Shown: in pieces, positions 1-5,555 of the stretch
Position numbering within the stretch: position 1 is the stretch's first letter
Layout of the letters: every line of letters begins with the position of its first letter
DNA from: Desulfurococcales archaeon
GTDB taxonomy: Archaea; Thermoproteota; Thermoprotei_A; Sulfolobales; Desulfurococcaceae
NCBI GenBank assembly: GCA_015522345.1
Contig: WAML01000047.1
Coordinates: 1-6,804 of the forward strand
Direction of reading: 5' to 3'
Length of the DNA: 6,804 nucleotides
Program-made: the position numbers and the translations under genes
Notes under the pieces: generated by a model
Seen by the model: the letters and a program-made list of their open reading frames with translations, nothing else
The model's database searches: none
Told to the model about the DNA's origin: nothing

Positions 1-165
1 AAAGAGCATGTTAATAGTAACGTCAGGTTAAGAATAATAAAATTTAGACCTCATGGTGTAGCAAACAGTTTTCTTAAAAACAAAACAGTTAATGAGGAAG
101 TAGTTAAGAACCTTATAAACATGCTTAAAATCAATGGTTTTACTAACATAGTCTACCTAGGCTAA
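1..165 (+). CDS. 3' end of a gene, possibly radical-SAM activating-enzyme-like (partial)
   Basis: An open frame runs from the first base to a TAA at 163-165 and gives the last 54 residues of a protein whose start lies before the window. The tail reads RLRIIKFRPHGVANSF near the middle and ends GFTNIVYLG. The 'KFRPHGV' strand, followed by an acidic helix (NEEVVKNLINMLK) and a final hydrophobic strand, resembles the C-terminus of pyruvate formate-lyase activating-enzyme-like radical SAM proteins. That resemblance is from memory of the family. The CxxxCxxC cluster motif that would prove it would lie upstream, outside the window. That it is a real coding end is fairly secure from the uninterrupted frame and protein-like composition; the family call is weak. 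No conserved partner is visible in the downstream gap. Confidence 0.5.
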   Translation, partial: KEHVNSNVRLRIIKFRPHGVANSFLKNKTVNEEVVKNLINMLKINGFTNIVYLG

Positions 166-345
166 TCCAAGCTAATAATCTCCACAAATGTTCTCCTCAT
201 TATTTATGCAGGCTCAATTCCTTCTTGGGTACTAGTTCTTTTCTTAGTTTCAGTCTTTAGCTTATCCAGGGTTATGGAGTAGTATAAGCCTTGTTTAGAG
301 TAACGCTTATATATGCTGGTTTCCAATATGACACGCGGAATATAG
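166..345. other. Intergenic gap between the partial gene and the M24 gene
   Basis: No convincing gene lies in these 180 bases. The first part contains pyrimidine-rich runs (about 218-262, including TTCTTTTCTT) that could end transcription of the upstream gene, since archaeal termination often uses T-rich tracts; there is no clear hairpin. The last 40 bases hold the TATA-like promoter of the M24 gene. A 40-codon open frame on the minus strand (326 to 204, TTG start) overlaps that promoter and is not called as a gene. Confidence 0.55.
306..313 (+). promoter_or_regulatory. TATA box of the M24-family gene
   Basis: CTTATATA matches the archaeal TATA consensus. With the usual spacing of about 25 bases, transcription would begin near 333-338. 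That leaves a leader of only about 10-20 bases before the GTG at 346 or the TTG at 355. Confidence 0.55.
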
Positions 346-1455
346 GTGTTGGGATTGAGTAGGCTAAGATTTCCACCTCAAGTATTAAGACGAAGACTTG
401 AAGCATTTAAAGAGAAGCTTAGGTTAAAGAACATAGATGCTGCTATGATACGTGTACAGTCAACTTATACATACTTTACTGGCACTAAGTGGCTTAGACC
501 AGCATTACTAGTACCAGCTAATGACGAGCCAATACTCTTTGCAGCTCAAGGTGAAGAAGAGGAGTTAGCTAGTAGGACTTGGATAGGAAACATAGTAACA
601 TTTAAAGATGGAGGAGACCTCATGGCTAAAGTATCAAGTATTATAAGGAATAACAAGTACAAAGTCGTTGGACTCGAATATGGAATTGAGAGAGATGCTT
701 ACATAGTATTCTTTGAAATGTTTAAGCGCTTGAATCCTGGAGTTAAGGTAGTAGATATATCAGATATAGTTTACGAGATGAGAATGATTAAAGACGAATA
801 TGAATTAGAGGCCATAAAGCGGGCAGGAGAGATAGCAGTAAAAGTAATGGAGAAAACCCTAAGCGTTGTTAAACCTGGGGTATCTGAAACGGAAATAGCA
901 GGAGAAGCATACTATCATGCATATAGGCTTGGCTCAGAAGAACCCAAGGTATACGTTAACGTAGGCCCTAACCCTAGAGTTCATGCAGAACCATTTAGAG
1001 ACATAAAGGTAAGGGAGGATGTAGCTATTACCATAGTACTTGGAATAGACTATAATCACTACTACACTAATATGTCAAGAACTATACTCTTAGGTAAAAG
1101 CGATGCAGGAGAAAAGGCATTAAAATGTATGGACGAAGTATATGTTAAGGCATTAGAGCTAACTAAGCCTGGCGTAAAACCCATAAAGGTTATAATGGAG
1201 TTAGATAACATATACCGTAAATATGGATTAATAAATCATAGAGTAGTAGGATACTTACATGGTGTTGGACTGCAAATAGAAGAGCCACCTATAACTACTA
1301 TTATGCCTAAGCATAGATTTACTGAAATAAAGCGGGGAATGGTTGTAGCATTCATACATGCACCTATAGTATTAAAGGGTGTAGGACAAGTAAAACGCGA
1401 AGACACATTCATTGTGACAGATAAGGGTTTAGAAATAGTTACTAAGCTTGAATAA
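346..1455 (+). CDS. M24-family (prolidase/creatinase fold) protein lacking most metal ligands
   Basis: The product has the two-domain plan of Xaa-Pro dipeptidases: a creatinase-type N-domain at about residues 15-145 and an M24 'pita-bread' domain at about 150-369. Length (369 residues) is normal for PepQ. The M24 domain aligns without large gaps to archaeal prolidase, but the metal ligands are mostly gone. The motif normally reading IDLG is IVLG (Asp to Val231). YxSDITRT is YYTNMSRT (Asp to Asn242). The TIEPG glutamate is replaced (FIHAP, Ile337 or His338). The HE before the proline is EE (312-313). Retained are His305 (LHGVG), Glu352 (KREDT) and the possible catalytic His213. It is therefore unlikely to be an ordinary dimetal prolidase; a metal-free creatinase-like enzyme or a binding protein is possible. 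Translation may begin at GTG346 or, with GGTG at 345-348 as ribosome-binding site, at TTG355. It is apparently transcribed alone, and its TAA directly abuts the stop of the convergent regulator gene. Confidence 0.88.
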   Translation: MLGLSRLRFPPQVLRRRLEAFKEKLRLKNIDAAMIRVQSTYTYFTGTKWLRPALLVPANDEPILFAAQGEEEELASRTWIGNIVTFKDGGDLMAKVSSIIRNNKYKVVGLEYGIERDAYIVFFEMFKRLNPGVKVVDISDIVYEMRMIKDEYELEAIKRAGEIAVKVMEKTLSVVKPGVSETEIAGEAYYHAYRLGSEEPKVYVNVGPNPRVHAEPFRDIKVREDVAITIVLGIDYNHYYTNMSRTILLGKSDAGEKALKCMDEVYVKALELTKPGVKPIKVIMELDNIYRKYGLINHRVVGYLHGVGLQIEEPPITTIMPKHRFTEIKRGMVVAFIHAPIVLKGVGQVKREDTFIVTDKGLEIVTKLE

Positions 1456-1860
1456 TCAGTCTATTCTTAAAGGTATAAACCATATATTATCCACACCCTG
1501 TATTTTGCGTAAGGACTTTACTAGTAATTGTATTTCATTCCAAGTAGACTCAACTATAGCTATATTCAAACACCAACCTTTTTCAAGTAGTTGATGATAA
1601 AACGATTTAATCATGGTCTGAAATGTATGAATAGTATCAATTACTTTCTGGTCTACCGATGGCCTTAGCTCATGGTTAGTTAATATGATTACTATAGCGT
1701 ATATCCTACCCGTAAACGTTTCTTCAGGGAATCTCTGTGAAAGATATTCTCTCAAAGCTTCTCTTATCAGCTCTGATCTCCCAGTATACCCGTATTCCCT
1801 AATGTATTCGTCTATTTTATCTAGTAGATTACTTGGTAGTGATATACTTATTATAGGCAT
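1456..1860 (-). CDS. NikR-like ribbon-helix-helix metal-responsive regulator
   Basis: The 134-residue product has NikR length and order: an N-terminal ribbon-helix-helix DNA-binding domain (about 1-45; strand IISISLP, helix LLDKIDEYI, then GYTGRSELIREAL) and an ACT-like C-terminal domain (about 52-134) that in NikR binds nickel and tetramerises. Aligned with E. coli NikR, three of four nickel ligands are present with identical spacing: His78 (H76), His89 (H87) and Cys97 (C95). The fourth, H89, is Leu91. The start at 1860 is chosen because a strong GGGTGA ribosome-binding site at 1873-1868 lies 7 bases upstream and because the protein then begins at the first ribbon strand. The frame is open up to an ATG at 1923, but that would add 21 unconserved residues and run past the likely transcription start. 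It is divergent from the metal ATPase gene and probably controls it and itself. The metal sensed cannot be read from the sequence. Confidence 0.88.
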   Translation of the reverse strand: MPIISISLPSNLLDKIDEYIREYGYTGRSELIREALREYLSQRFPEETFTGRIYAIVIILTNHELRPSVDQKVIDTIHTFQTMIKSFYHQLLEKGWCLNIAIVESTWNEIQLLVKSLRKIQGVDNIWFIPLRID

Positions 1861-1867
1861 AGGGTAG

Positions 1868-1873
1868 TCACCC
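1868..1873 (-). promoter_or_regulatory. Ribosome-binding site that fixes the regulator start
   Basis: On the minus strand the bases read GGGTGA, 7 bases before the ATG at 1860-1858. It matches the GGTGA complement of the crenarchaeal 16S rRNA 3' end and favours this ATG over those at 1875 and 1923. Confidence 0.7.
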
Positions 1874-1884
1874 ATATAATAACT
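1874..1884. repeat. ATATAATAACT element, copy 1 (candidate operator)
   Basis: Exact 11-base copy of the sequence at 1910-1920, in the same orientation and 36 bases away. It lies in the predicted leader of the regulator gene, just upstream of its ribosome-binding site. Confidence 0.4.
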
Positions 1885-1905
1885 TGTACAATCCCAGTTA
1901 ATAAT

Positions 1906-1915
1906 CTTTATATAA
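1906..1915 (-). promoter_or_regulatory. TATA box of the NikR-like regulator gene
   Basis: The minus strand reads TTATATAAAG, a good archaeal TATA element. A start of transcription about 25 bases on (near 1885) would give a leader of about 25 bases containing the GGGTGA site, which agrees with the ATG at 1860. The element overlaps one copy of the repeated ATATAATAACT sequence, so a protein bound there would block TBP. Confidence 0.5.
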
Positions 1916-1920
1916 TAACT
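1910..1920. repeat. ATATAATAACT element, copy 2 (candidate operator)
   Basis: Second exact copy, overlapping the regulator's TATA box. A near-identical inverted copy (10 of 11 bases) lies at 1943-1953, so copies 2 and 3 form an inverted pair separated by 22 bases. Paired inverted half-sites are what a NikR-type tetramer would bind, but AT-rich archaeal promoters can resemble each other by chance. Confidence 0.4.
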
Positions 1921-1930
1921 CATCCTAGAG

Positions 1931-1955
1931 TTTAATAAAAAGACTTATTATATCA
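1931..1955 (+). promoter_or_regulatory. Promoter region of the metal ATPase gene, with element copy 3 (inverted)
   Basis: Two overlapping TATA-like candidates are present: TTTAATAAAA at 1931-1940 and CTTATTATAT at 1944-1953. The second contains the inverted near-copy of the ATATAATAACT element. Transcription would start at about 1960-1978, giving a short leader before ATG1987. I cannot tell which box is used. Confidence 0.4.
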
Positions 1956-1986
1956 CTTAGGGTAGTCTGGCTAGGGGGACTGGCTA

Positions 1987-3798
1987 ATGGGTTACGATAG
2001 TAAACATGGTCATGAAGACGAGGGTATTCCTATTCTGTGGGTAGCTATTGGTGTTACTAGTATACTTATGCTTCTCTTATCGGTATTGGGTCTTCACTAC
2101 TATTTAATGGATTATGTATTGTTGGCTATATCATTGGTAATACTTTCCAGAATGGTTGTAGTGCTTTTACTAAAACGTAGACTTACAGTAGACTTATTGA
2201 TGGGTGTAGCAGGTCTTGCTACTTGGTATCTTCATGCAATTCTAGAAGGATTCCTCATCTTCACATTATACTCTATATCAGAGCTTATAGAACATTTTGC
2301 TGAAAAGTATGCTAAGAGAAAACTAGTTGGTTTACGAGAGCTTCTTCCAAGCGAGGTTAGCGTTGAAATAAATAATAATATTGTTAAGAAAAAACTAAGT
2401 GAAGTAAATGTTGGCGATATATTATTAATCAAACCTGGCGAAGTGGTGCCTGTAGACGGAGTTATAGTTGAAGGCGAATCAGTATTCGATACATCGTATA
2501 TCACTGGCGAACCCGAGCCGACCCCCCTAGGTAAAGGAGACTATGTTACGAGTGGCTACATAAATAAAGCTAAACTAATTAGAGTTAGAGCTTTAAGAAA
2601 ACCTAGTGAGTCACTATTACAATTACTCATTGTTGAAGCCGAGAAAGCTTTAGAAAGGAAAGCATCTCTACAAAAGTTTATTGAAAGATTCTCTCAACCC
2701 TATACGTTACTCGTACTAGGAGTTTTCGGTATAGCTGCCATCATACTACCACCTTATAGAGCATTAGCTATACTATTAGCTGGTTGTCCCAGTGCCTTTA
2801 TAATTGCATCTAGTACCGCTACAGCATTATCCATAGCATTACTTGCTAGACGCTCAACTGTTGTGAGAGGGGGGAGAGTTCTCGAAGATCTAAGTAAAGT
2901 TAAGGTTATGGTATTTGATAAGACGGGTACAATTACATTAGGCGACATGAGGGTAACAAGAGTATATGTTTATGGAGGCCGTAGTAGAGAAGAAGTATTA
3001 AACCTGGCTGGAGGAGCAGCAAAAGCTAGTAACCATCCAGTAGCATTAACTCTATCTAAGTATAGCAGTTTAACTCCAACTAAAGCTGAAGAATATCCGG
3101 GCAAAGGCTTAAAAGCATTGATTAACGGCTTTGAAGTCCTAGTTGGATCAAATACGTTCCTTAAAGAGCAAGGTGTGTCCTTAAATGTAAGTGGTAGGGT
3201 ATGTGGTGACGGTGAAAGAGAAGTATATGTAGCAGTAAACAAGACGCATGTAGGTGTAGTATGTCTAGAAGAAGAAGTTTCAGATAGAGTAAGAAAAATA
3301 TTCAAAGAGCTGCGTAGAGCAGGCTTGAATTTAGTCATAGCTAGTGGCGATAGAGTTGATAGAGTTAAAAAGATTGCTAAGTATCTAGGTGTAGACATGT
3401 ATTATGGTGAATTAAGCCCCGACGATAAAAGAAGGCTAGTCATAGAACTGAAGAAGAAATATGGTAAAACAGCTTTCGTAGGCGATGGAATTAATGACGT
3501 AGAAGCTCTAGCTGAAGCAGATGTAGGTATAGCTATTGGTAGCCTACGTGTAGTATCAAACATAGGTGATGTTGTACTAGTCAAAGGGGTAGAGACTATA
3601 CCACTATTGATAAAACAGGCAAGAAAATATATTAAATCAATATATGTCTCGTTACTAATTGCACTAGTTATTAAACTATCTGCCATGATCCTAGGTCTTA
3701 TGGGCATGATACCATTATGGCTTATAGTAGGTATAGGTGATGATGGATCTACGCTTGCAGCATTAGGCTTAATAGCACTAATCCTATCTAAACATTGA
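1987..3798 (+). CDS. P1B-type heavy-metal-transporting ATPase with CPS motif
   Basis: A 603-residue ATP-driven membrane metal transporter. P-type hallmarks appear in order: TGE of the actuator domain at 173-175, phosphorylation motif DKTGT with Asp311, P1B-specific HP at 350-351, SGD at 453-455 and GDGIND at 499-504. Membrane segments fall at about 15-62, 68-105, 237-285 and 550-600. Most membrane residues are of the Zn/Cd/Pb (ZntA, P1B-2) kind: Lys563, Asp585 in GDDG, and Glu99 at the place of ZntA Glu202. However, the membrane CPC is CPS (Cys267-Pro-Ser269). There is no N-terminal HMA domain, only a short stretch KHGHEDE (6-12) that might touch metal. A G-rich tract at 1974-1978 may serve as ribosome-binding site for ATG1987. 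It is divergent from the NikR-like regulator, which probably controls it. Efflux is the usual role of such pumps; the cargo is unknown, with Zn, Cd, Co or Ni all open. Confidence 0.93.
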   Translation: MGYDSKHGHEDEGIPILWVAIGVTSILMLLLSVLGLHYYLMDYVLLAISLVILSRMVVVLLLKRRLTVDLLMGVAGLATWYLHAILEGFLIFTLYSISELIEHFAEKYAKRKLVGLRELLPSEVSVEINNNIVKKKLSEVNVGDILLIKPGEVVPVDGVIVEGESVFDTSYITGEPEPTPLGKGDYVTSGYINKAKLIRVRALRKPSESLLQLLIVEAEKALERKASLQKFIERFSQPYTLLVLGVFGIAAIILPPYRALAILLAGCPSAFIIASSTATALSIALLARRSTVVRGGRVLEDLSKVKVMVFDKTGTITLGDMRVTRVYVYGGRSREEVLNLAGGAAKASNHPVALTLSKYSSLTPTKAEEYPGKGLKALINGFEVLVGSNTFLKEQGVSLNVSGRVCGDGEREVYVAVNKTHVGVVCLEEEVSDRVRKIFKELRRAGLNLVIASGDRVDRVKKIAKYLGVDMYYGELSPDDKRRLVIELKKKYGKTAFVGDGINDVEALAEADVGIAIGSLRVVSNIGDVVLVKGVETIPLLIKQARKYIKSIYVSLLIALVIKLSAMILGLMGMIPLWLIVGIGDDGSTLAALGLIALILSKH

Positions 3799-3841
3799 AG
3801 TATATCAAAATTAGTCTTAAACCAAATATGTGAGAGCCTAG

Positions 3842-4359
3842 ATGTCTAAGGAAATCTTAAAGGAAGTGAAGGAACCGATTCATGGGGAAGTAGAGTATGC
3901 TAAAAACTAGATAAGTTATCAAATATGATAGATCAACTAGTTCTCCAAACACTTTTTAAACTACAGCATTTAATTCCAGAAAACTAGTGTACTGTACACA
4001 CCAGTTCTCAAAATAGTTCGAGAAGAAATTAAGAGCTTTAACCGAAGAAGCACCAAAGATTATATCTGAAAAAGTATAGGGAAAAGAAAGAAGCATGTAA
4101 AGTTAAAAGAAATGGTTGCGCTATCACTGGAATTAACGAAGTAGCCAGATGGCCCTAAGTTAAAGTTAATACTTGCATCAATACATGAAGACGTGTAAAA
4201 ACATCATAAACTACTAGCCAATATAGAATAGAAAAGAACATAGCATCAAAATATAGTGTAGCAGAAGGAGAACTATAGAATATAGTTTGAAAGGATAGTC
4301 CTTGAAATGATAAGTAGAAACAACCAAACTATAAGGATGAAGTGGGTGAAGTAATTTAA
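3842..4359 (+). pseudogene. Relic of a roughly 170-residue gene, possibly ferritin-like
   Basis: Protein-like segments follow one another in different frames, broken by many stops. ATG3842, with GTGAG 7 bases upstream, opens MSKEILKEVKEPIHGEVEY and stops at 3908. A second frame gives DKLSNMIDQL (from 3910, stop 3985). Next come TPVLKIVREEIK (3998-4033), KLRALTEEAPKIISEKV (to 4076), then KEMVALSLELTK, stop 4142, KLKLILASIHEDV, stop 4196, KHHKLLANIE (to 4228). The last piece is EKNIASKYSVAEGEL (4231-4275), continuing past four more stops to KDEVGEVI and TAA4357. The stops are a mixture of TAG, TAA and TGA, so recoding is unlikely. The helical, charged character and the E-D-V-stop-K-H-H stretch recall a four-helix ferritin/rubrerythrin-like protein, but this identity is tentative. 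At least four frame changes plus about eight stops rule out a single sequencing error. Its place just after the metal ATPase suggests, without proving, a former link to metal handling. Confidence 0.7.
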
Positions 4360-4423
4360 GTAGATGGATTTTTACTCTAGGTATTATTATCAAAATATTA
4401 TTCACTGTATATAATCTTTTTCA

Positions 4424-4434
4424 AATTATATATA
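4424..4434 (+). promoter_or_regulatory. TATA box of the ThiF-like gene
   Basis: AATTATATATA is a strong archaeal TATA element. Transcription would start about 25 bases on, at or within a few bases of the ATG at 4456, so the message is probably leaderless. The GGAG at 4449-4452 is too close to the ATG to act as a ribosome-binding site. Confidence 0.55.
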
Positions 4435-4455
4435 ACCCTGTTATTATAGGAGATA

Positions 4456-5538
4456 ATGGGGGTATATATTTTGATAGAGCCAGAAATTATAGAGAGATTT
4501 TCTAGACAAATCCTTGTAAGAGATATTGGTGTGAAAGGATTAGCTAAGATAAGGAAGACTAGAGTAGCCATTATAGGCTGTGGTGCAACTGGGAGCGCTC
4601 AAGCCGAACTTCTTGCTCGACTCGGAATAGGTTTCATAAGAGTTATAGATAGAGATTTTGTTGATATAAGTAATTTACCTAGAACATACTTGTTTAAATA
4701 CGAAGATGCTAAAAAAGCTATTCCAAAGGCAATTGCTTGTGCAGAAAGAATTAAAGAAATAGACCCCACTATTAAAGTAGAACCAGTTATAGCAAAAGTA
4801 ACACCCTATAATATATCTAATTTCATCAAGGACGTAGATGTAATAGTCGATGGAACCGATAACCTTCTTACAAGATTCATCATAAACGATGCAGCAATAA
4901 AATATAATAGACCATGGATATTTGTTGGAGTAGTATCCTGGTATGGAAACACTATGTTTATAAAACCAGATAAAGGCCCTTGCTTTAGATGCCTTACACC
5001 AACTAGATTACTAGAAAGAGAAGAAGAAAGAAGAGGTGCCTGTGAAGTACTAGGAGTAGTGAATACTGTAGTAGCACTTACATCATCTATATCGGTAACA
5101 CTATTATTAAAATACATATTAGGTCTAAAAGTAGACTACAACACACTCTACATAGTCGATGGAAAAAATTTAGAAGTAAATAAAGTTAAAGTAAATAAAA
5201 ACAATAAATGCATTGCCTGTGTTTATAGAAAACTTGAATTCCTTGAAGGCAAGAAATATCTAGAAGGAAATATAGCAAGAATTTGTGGCACAAATGCTGT
5301 TGAAATAATACCATACTCAAATATAACAATCGACCCTAAAGAATTCTCAAAACTATTCAGTGAAGAAACAATAGTTGCCTTAAATCCTTATGCTGTAAAA
5401 ATAAAGGTAAATAACGAAATAACCCTTACAATCTTCAGAGATGGAAGAGCAATAGTTGAAGGTACAATAGATGAAAGATATGCTTGGAGAATATATGAAG
5501 AACACGTATTAAACAAGCTAAATAAGAGAGGGACTTAG
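4456..5538 (+). CDS. E1-like adenylyltransferase, ThiF/MoeB/UbaA family
   Basis: A 360-residue member of the ubiquitin-activating E1-like superfamily, which adenylates the C-terminal glycine of small ubiquitin-like sulfur carriers or modifiers (ThiS, MoaD, SAMP). Visible are the N-terminal RFSRQIL helix, nucleotide loop GCGATGS (41-47), VIDRDFVDISNLPR (63-76) with the ATP/Mg residues Asp65, Asp67, Asn73 and Arg76, Lys91, and DGTDN with Asp135. Two zinc-binding CxxC pairs occur at Cys176/179 and Cys252/255. A GAC motif supplies Cys196 at the place of the sulfur-transfer or thioester cysteine. Residues about 270-352 form an extra C-terminal domain beginning with ICGTNAVEI, common in archaeal homologues; there is no rhodanese domain. 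The start at ATG4456 fits a leaderless message; TTG4471 is an alternative. It converges with thiI, 17 bases between the stops, which fits a sulfur-transfer role. The carrier protein is not in this window, so thiamine, molybdopterin, tRNA thiolation and protein modification all remain possible. Confidence 0.9.
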   Translation: MGVYILIEPEIIERFSRQILVRDIGVKGLAKIRKTRVAIIGCGATGSAQAELLARLGIGFIRVIDRDFVDISNLPRTYLFKYEDAKKAIPKAIACAERIKEIDPTIKVEPVIAKVTPYNISNFIKDVDVIVDGTDNLLTRFIINDAAIKYNRPWIFVGVVSWYGNTMFIKPDKGPCFRCLTPTRLLEREEERRGACEVLGVVNTVVALTSSISVTLLLKYILGLKVDYNTLYIVDGKNLEVNKVKVNKNNKCIACVYRKLEFLEGKKYLEGNIARICGTNAVEIIPYSNITIDPKEFSKLFSEETIVALNPYAVKIKVNNEITLTIFRDGRAIVEGTIDERYAWRIYEEHVLNKLNKRGT

Positions 5539-5555
5539 TTTATTCAATGACTAAT

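Larger units (their letters stand above)
3799..4455. other. 657-base region without an intact gene
   Basis: Most of this stretch is taken up by a decayed + strand gene (3842-4359, listed separately). After it come two short T runs (4369-4373 and 4417-4421) that might terminate transcription, and then the TATA box of the ThiF-like gene. A 63-codon open frame on the minus strand lies opposite the relic and is not supported as a gene. I see no tRNA, snoRNA-like box C/D pair or mobile-element ends here. Confidence 0.6.

Noticed and set aside
204..326. 40-codon open frame on the minus strand with a TTG start
   Set aside because: It overlaps the TATA box and leader of the M24 gene, has no good ribosome-binding site, starts with TTG and resembles no family I recognise.
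1861..1923. Extension of the regulator to an ATG at 1923 (21 more residues)
   Set aside because: The extra residues do not match NikR-type proteins, the segment covers the likely TATA box and leader, and a strong GGGTGA site serves the ATG at 1860.
3842..4359. Stop-codon readthrough or recoding (for example pyrrolysine at TAG) instead of a pseudogene
   Set aside because: All three stop codons occur in the segment and several frame changes are needed, so recoding of one codon cannot restore the protein.
4290..4370. Possible box C/D guide RNA
   Set aside because: ATGATAAG is only a poor C box and no matching CTGA D box stands at a suitable distance.
4214..4405. 63-codon hydrophobic open frame on the minus strand
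   Set aside because: It lies opposite the decayed + strand gene, and its composition is what the complement of AT-rich coding DNA gives. No ribosome-binding site or promoter fits it.
4438..4449. GTTATTATA before the ThiF-like gene as a further copy of the regulator's element
   Set aside because: Only nine AT-rich bases are shared and there is no second half-site nearby, so chance is a sufficient explanation.
4806..5117. 103-codon open frame opposite the ThiF-like gene
   Set aside because: It is antisense to a strongly supported gene with clear E1 motifs. Its Ser/Thr-rich translation is typical of a shadow frame.
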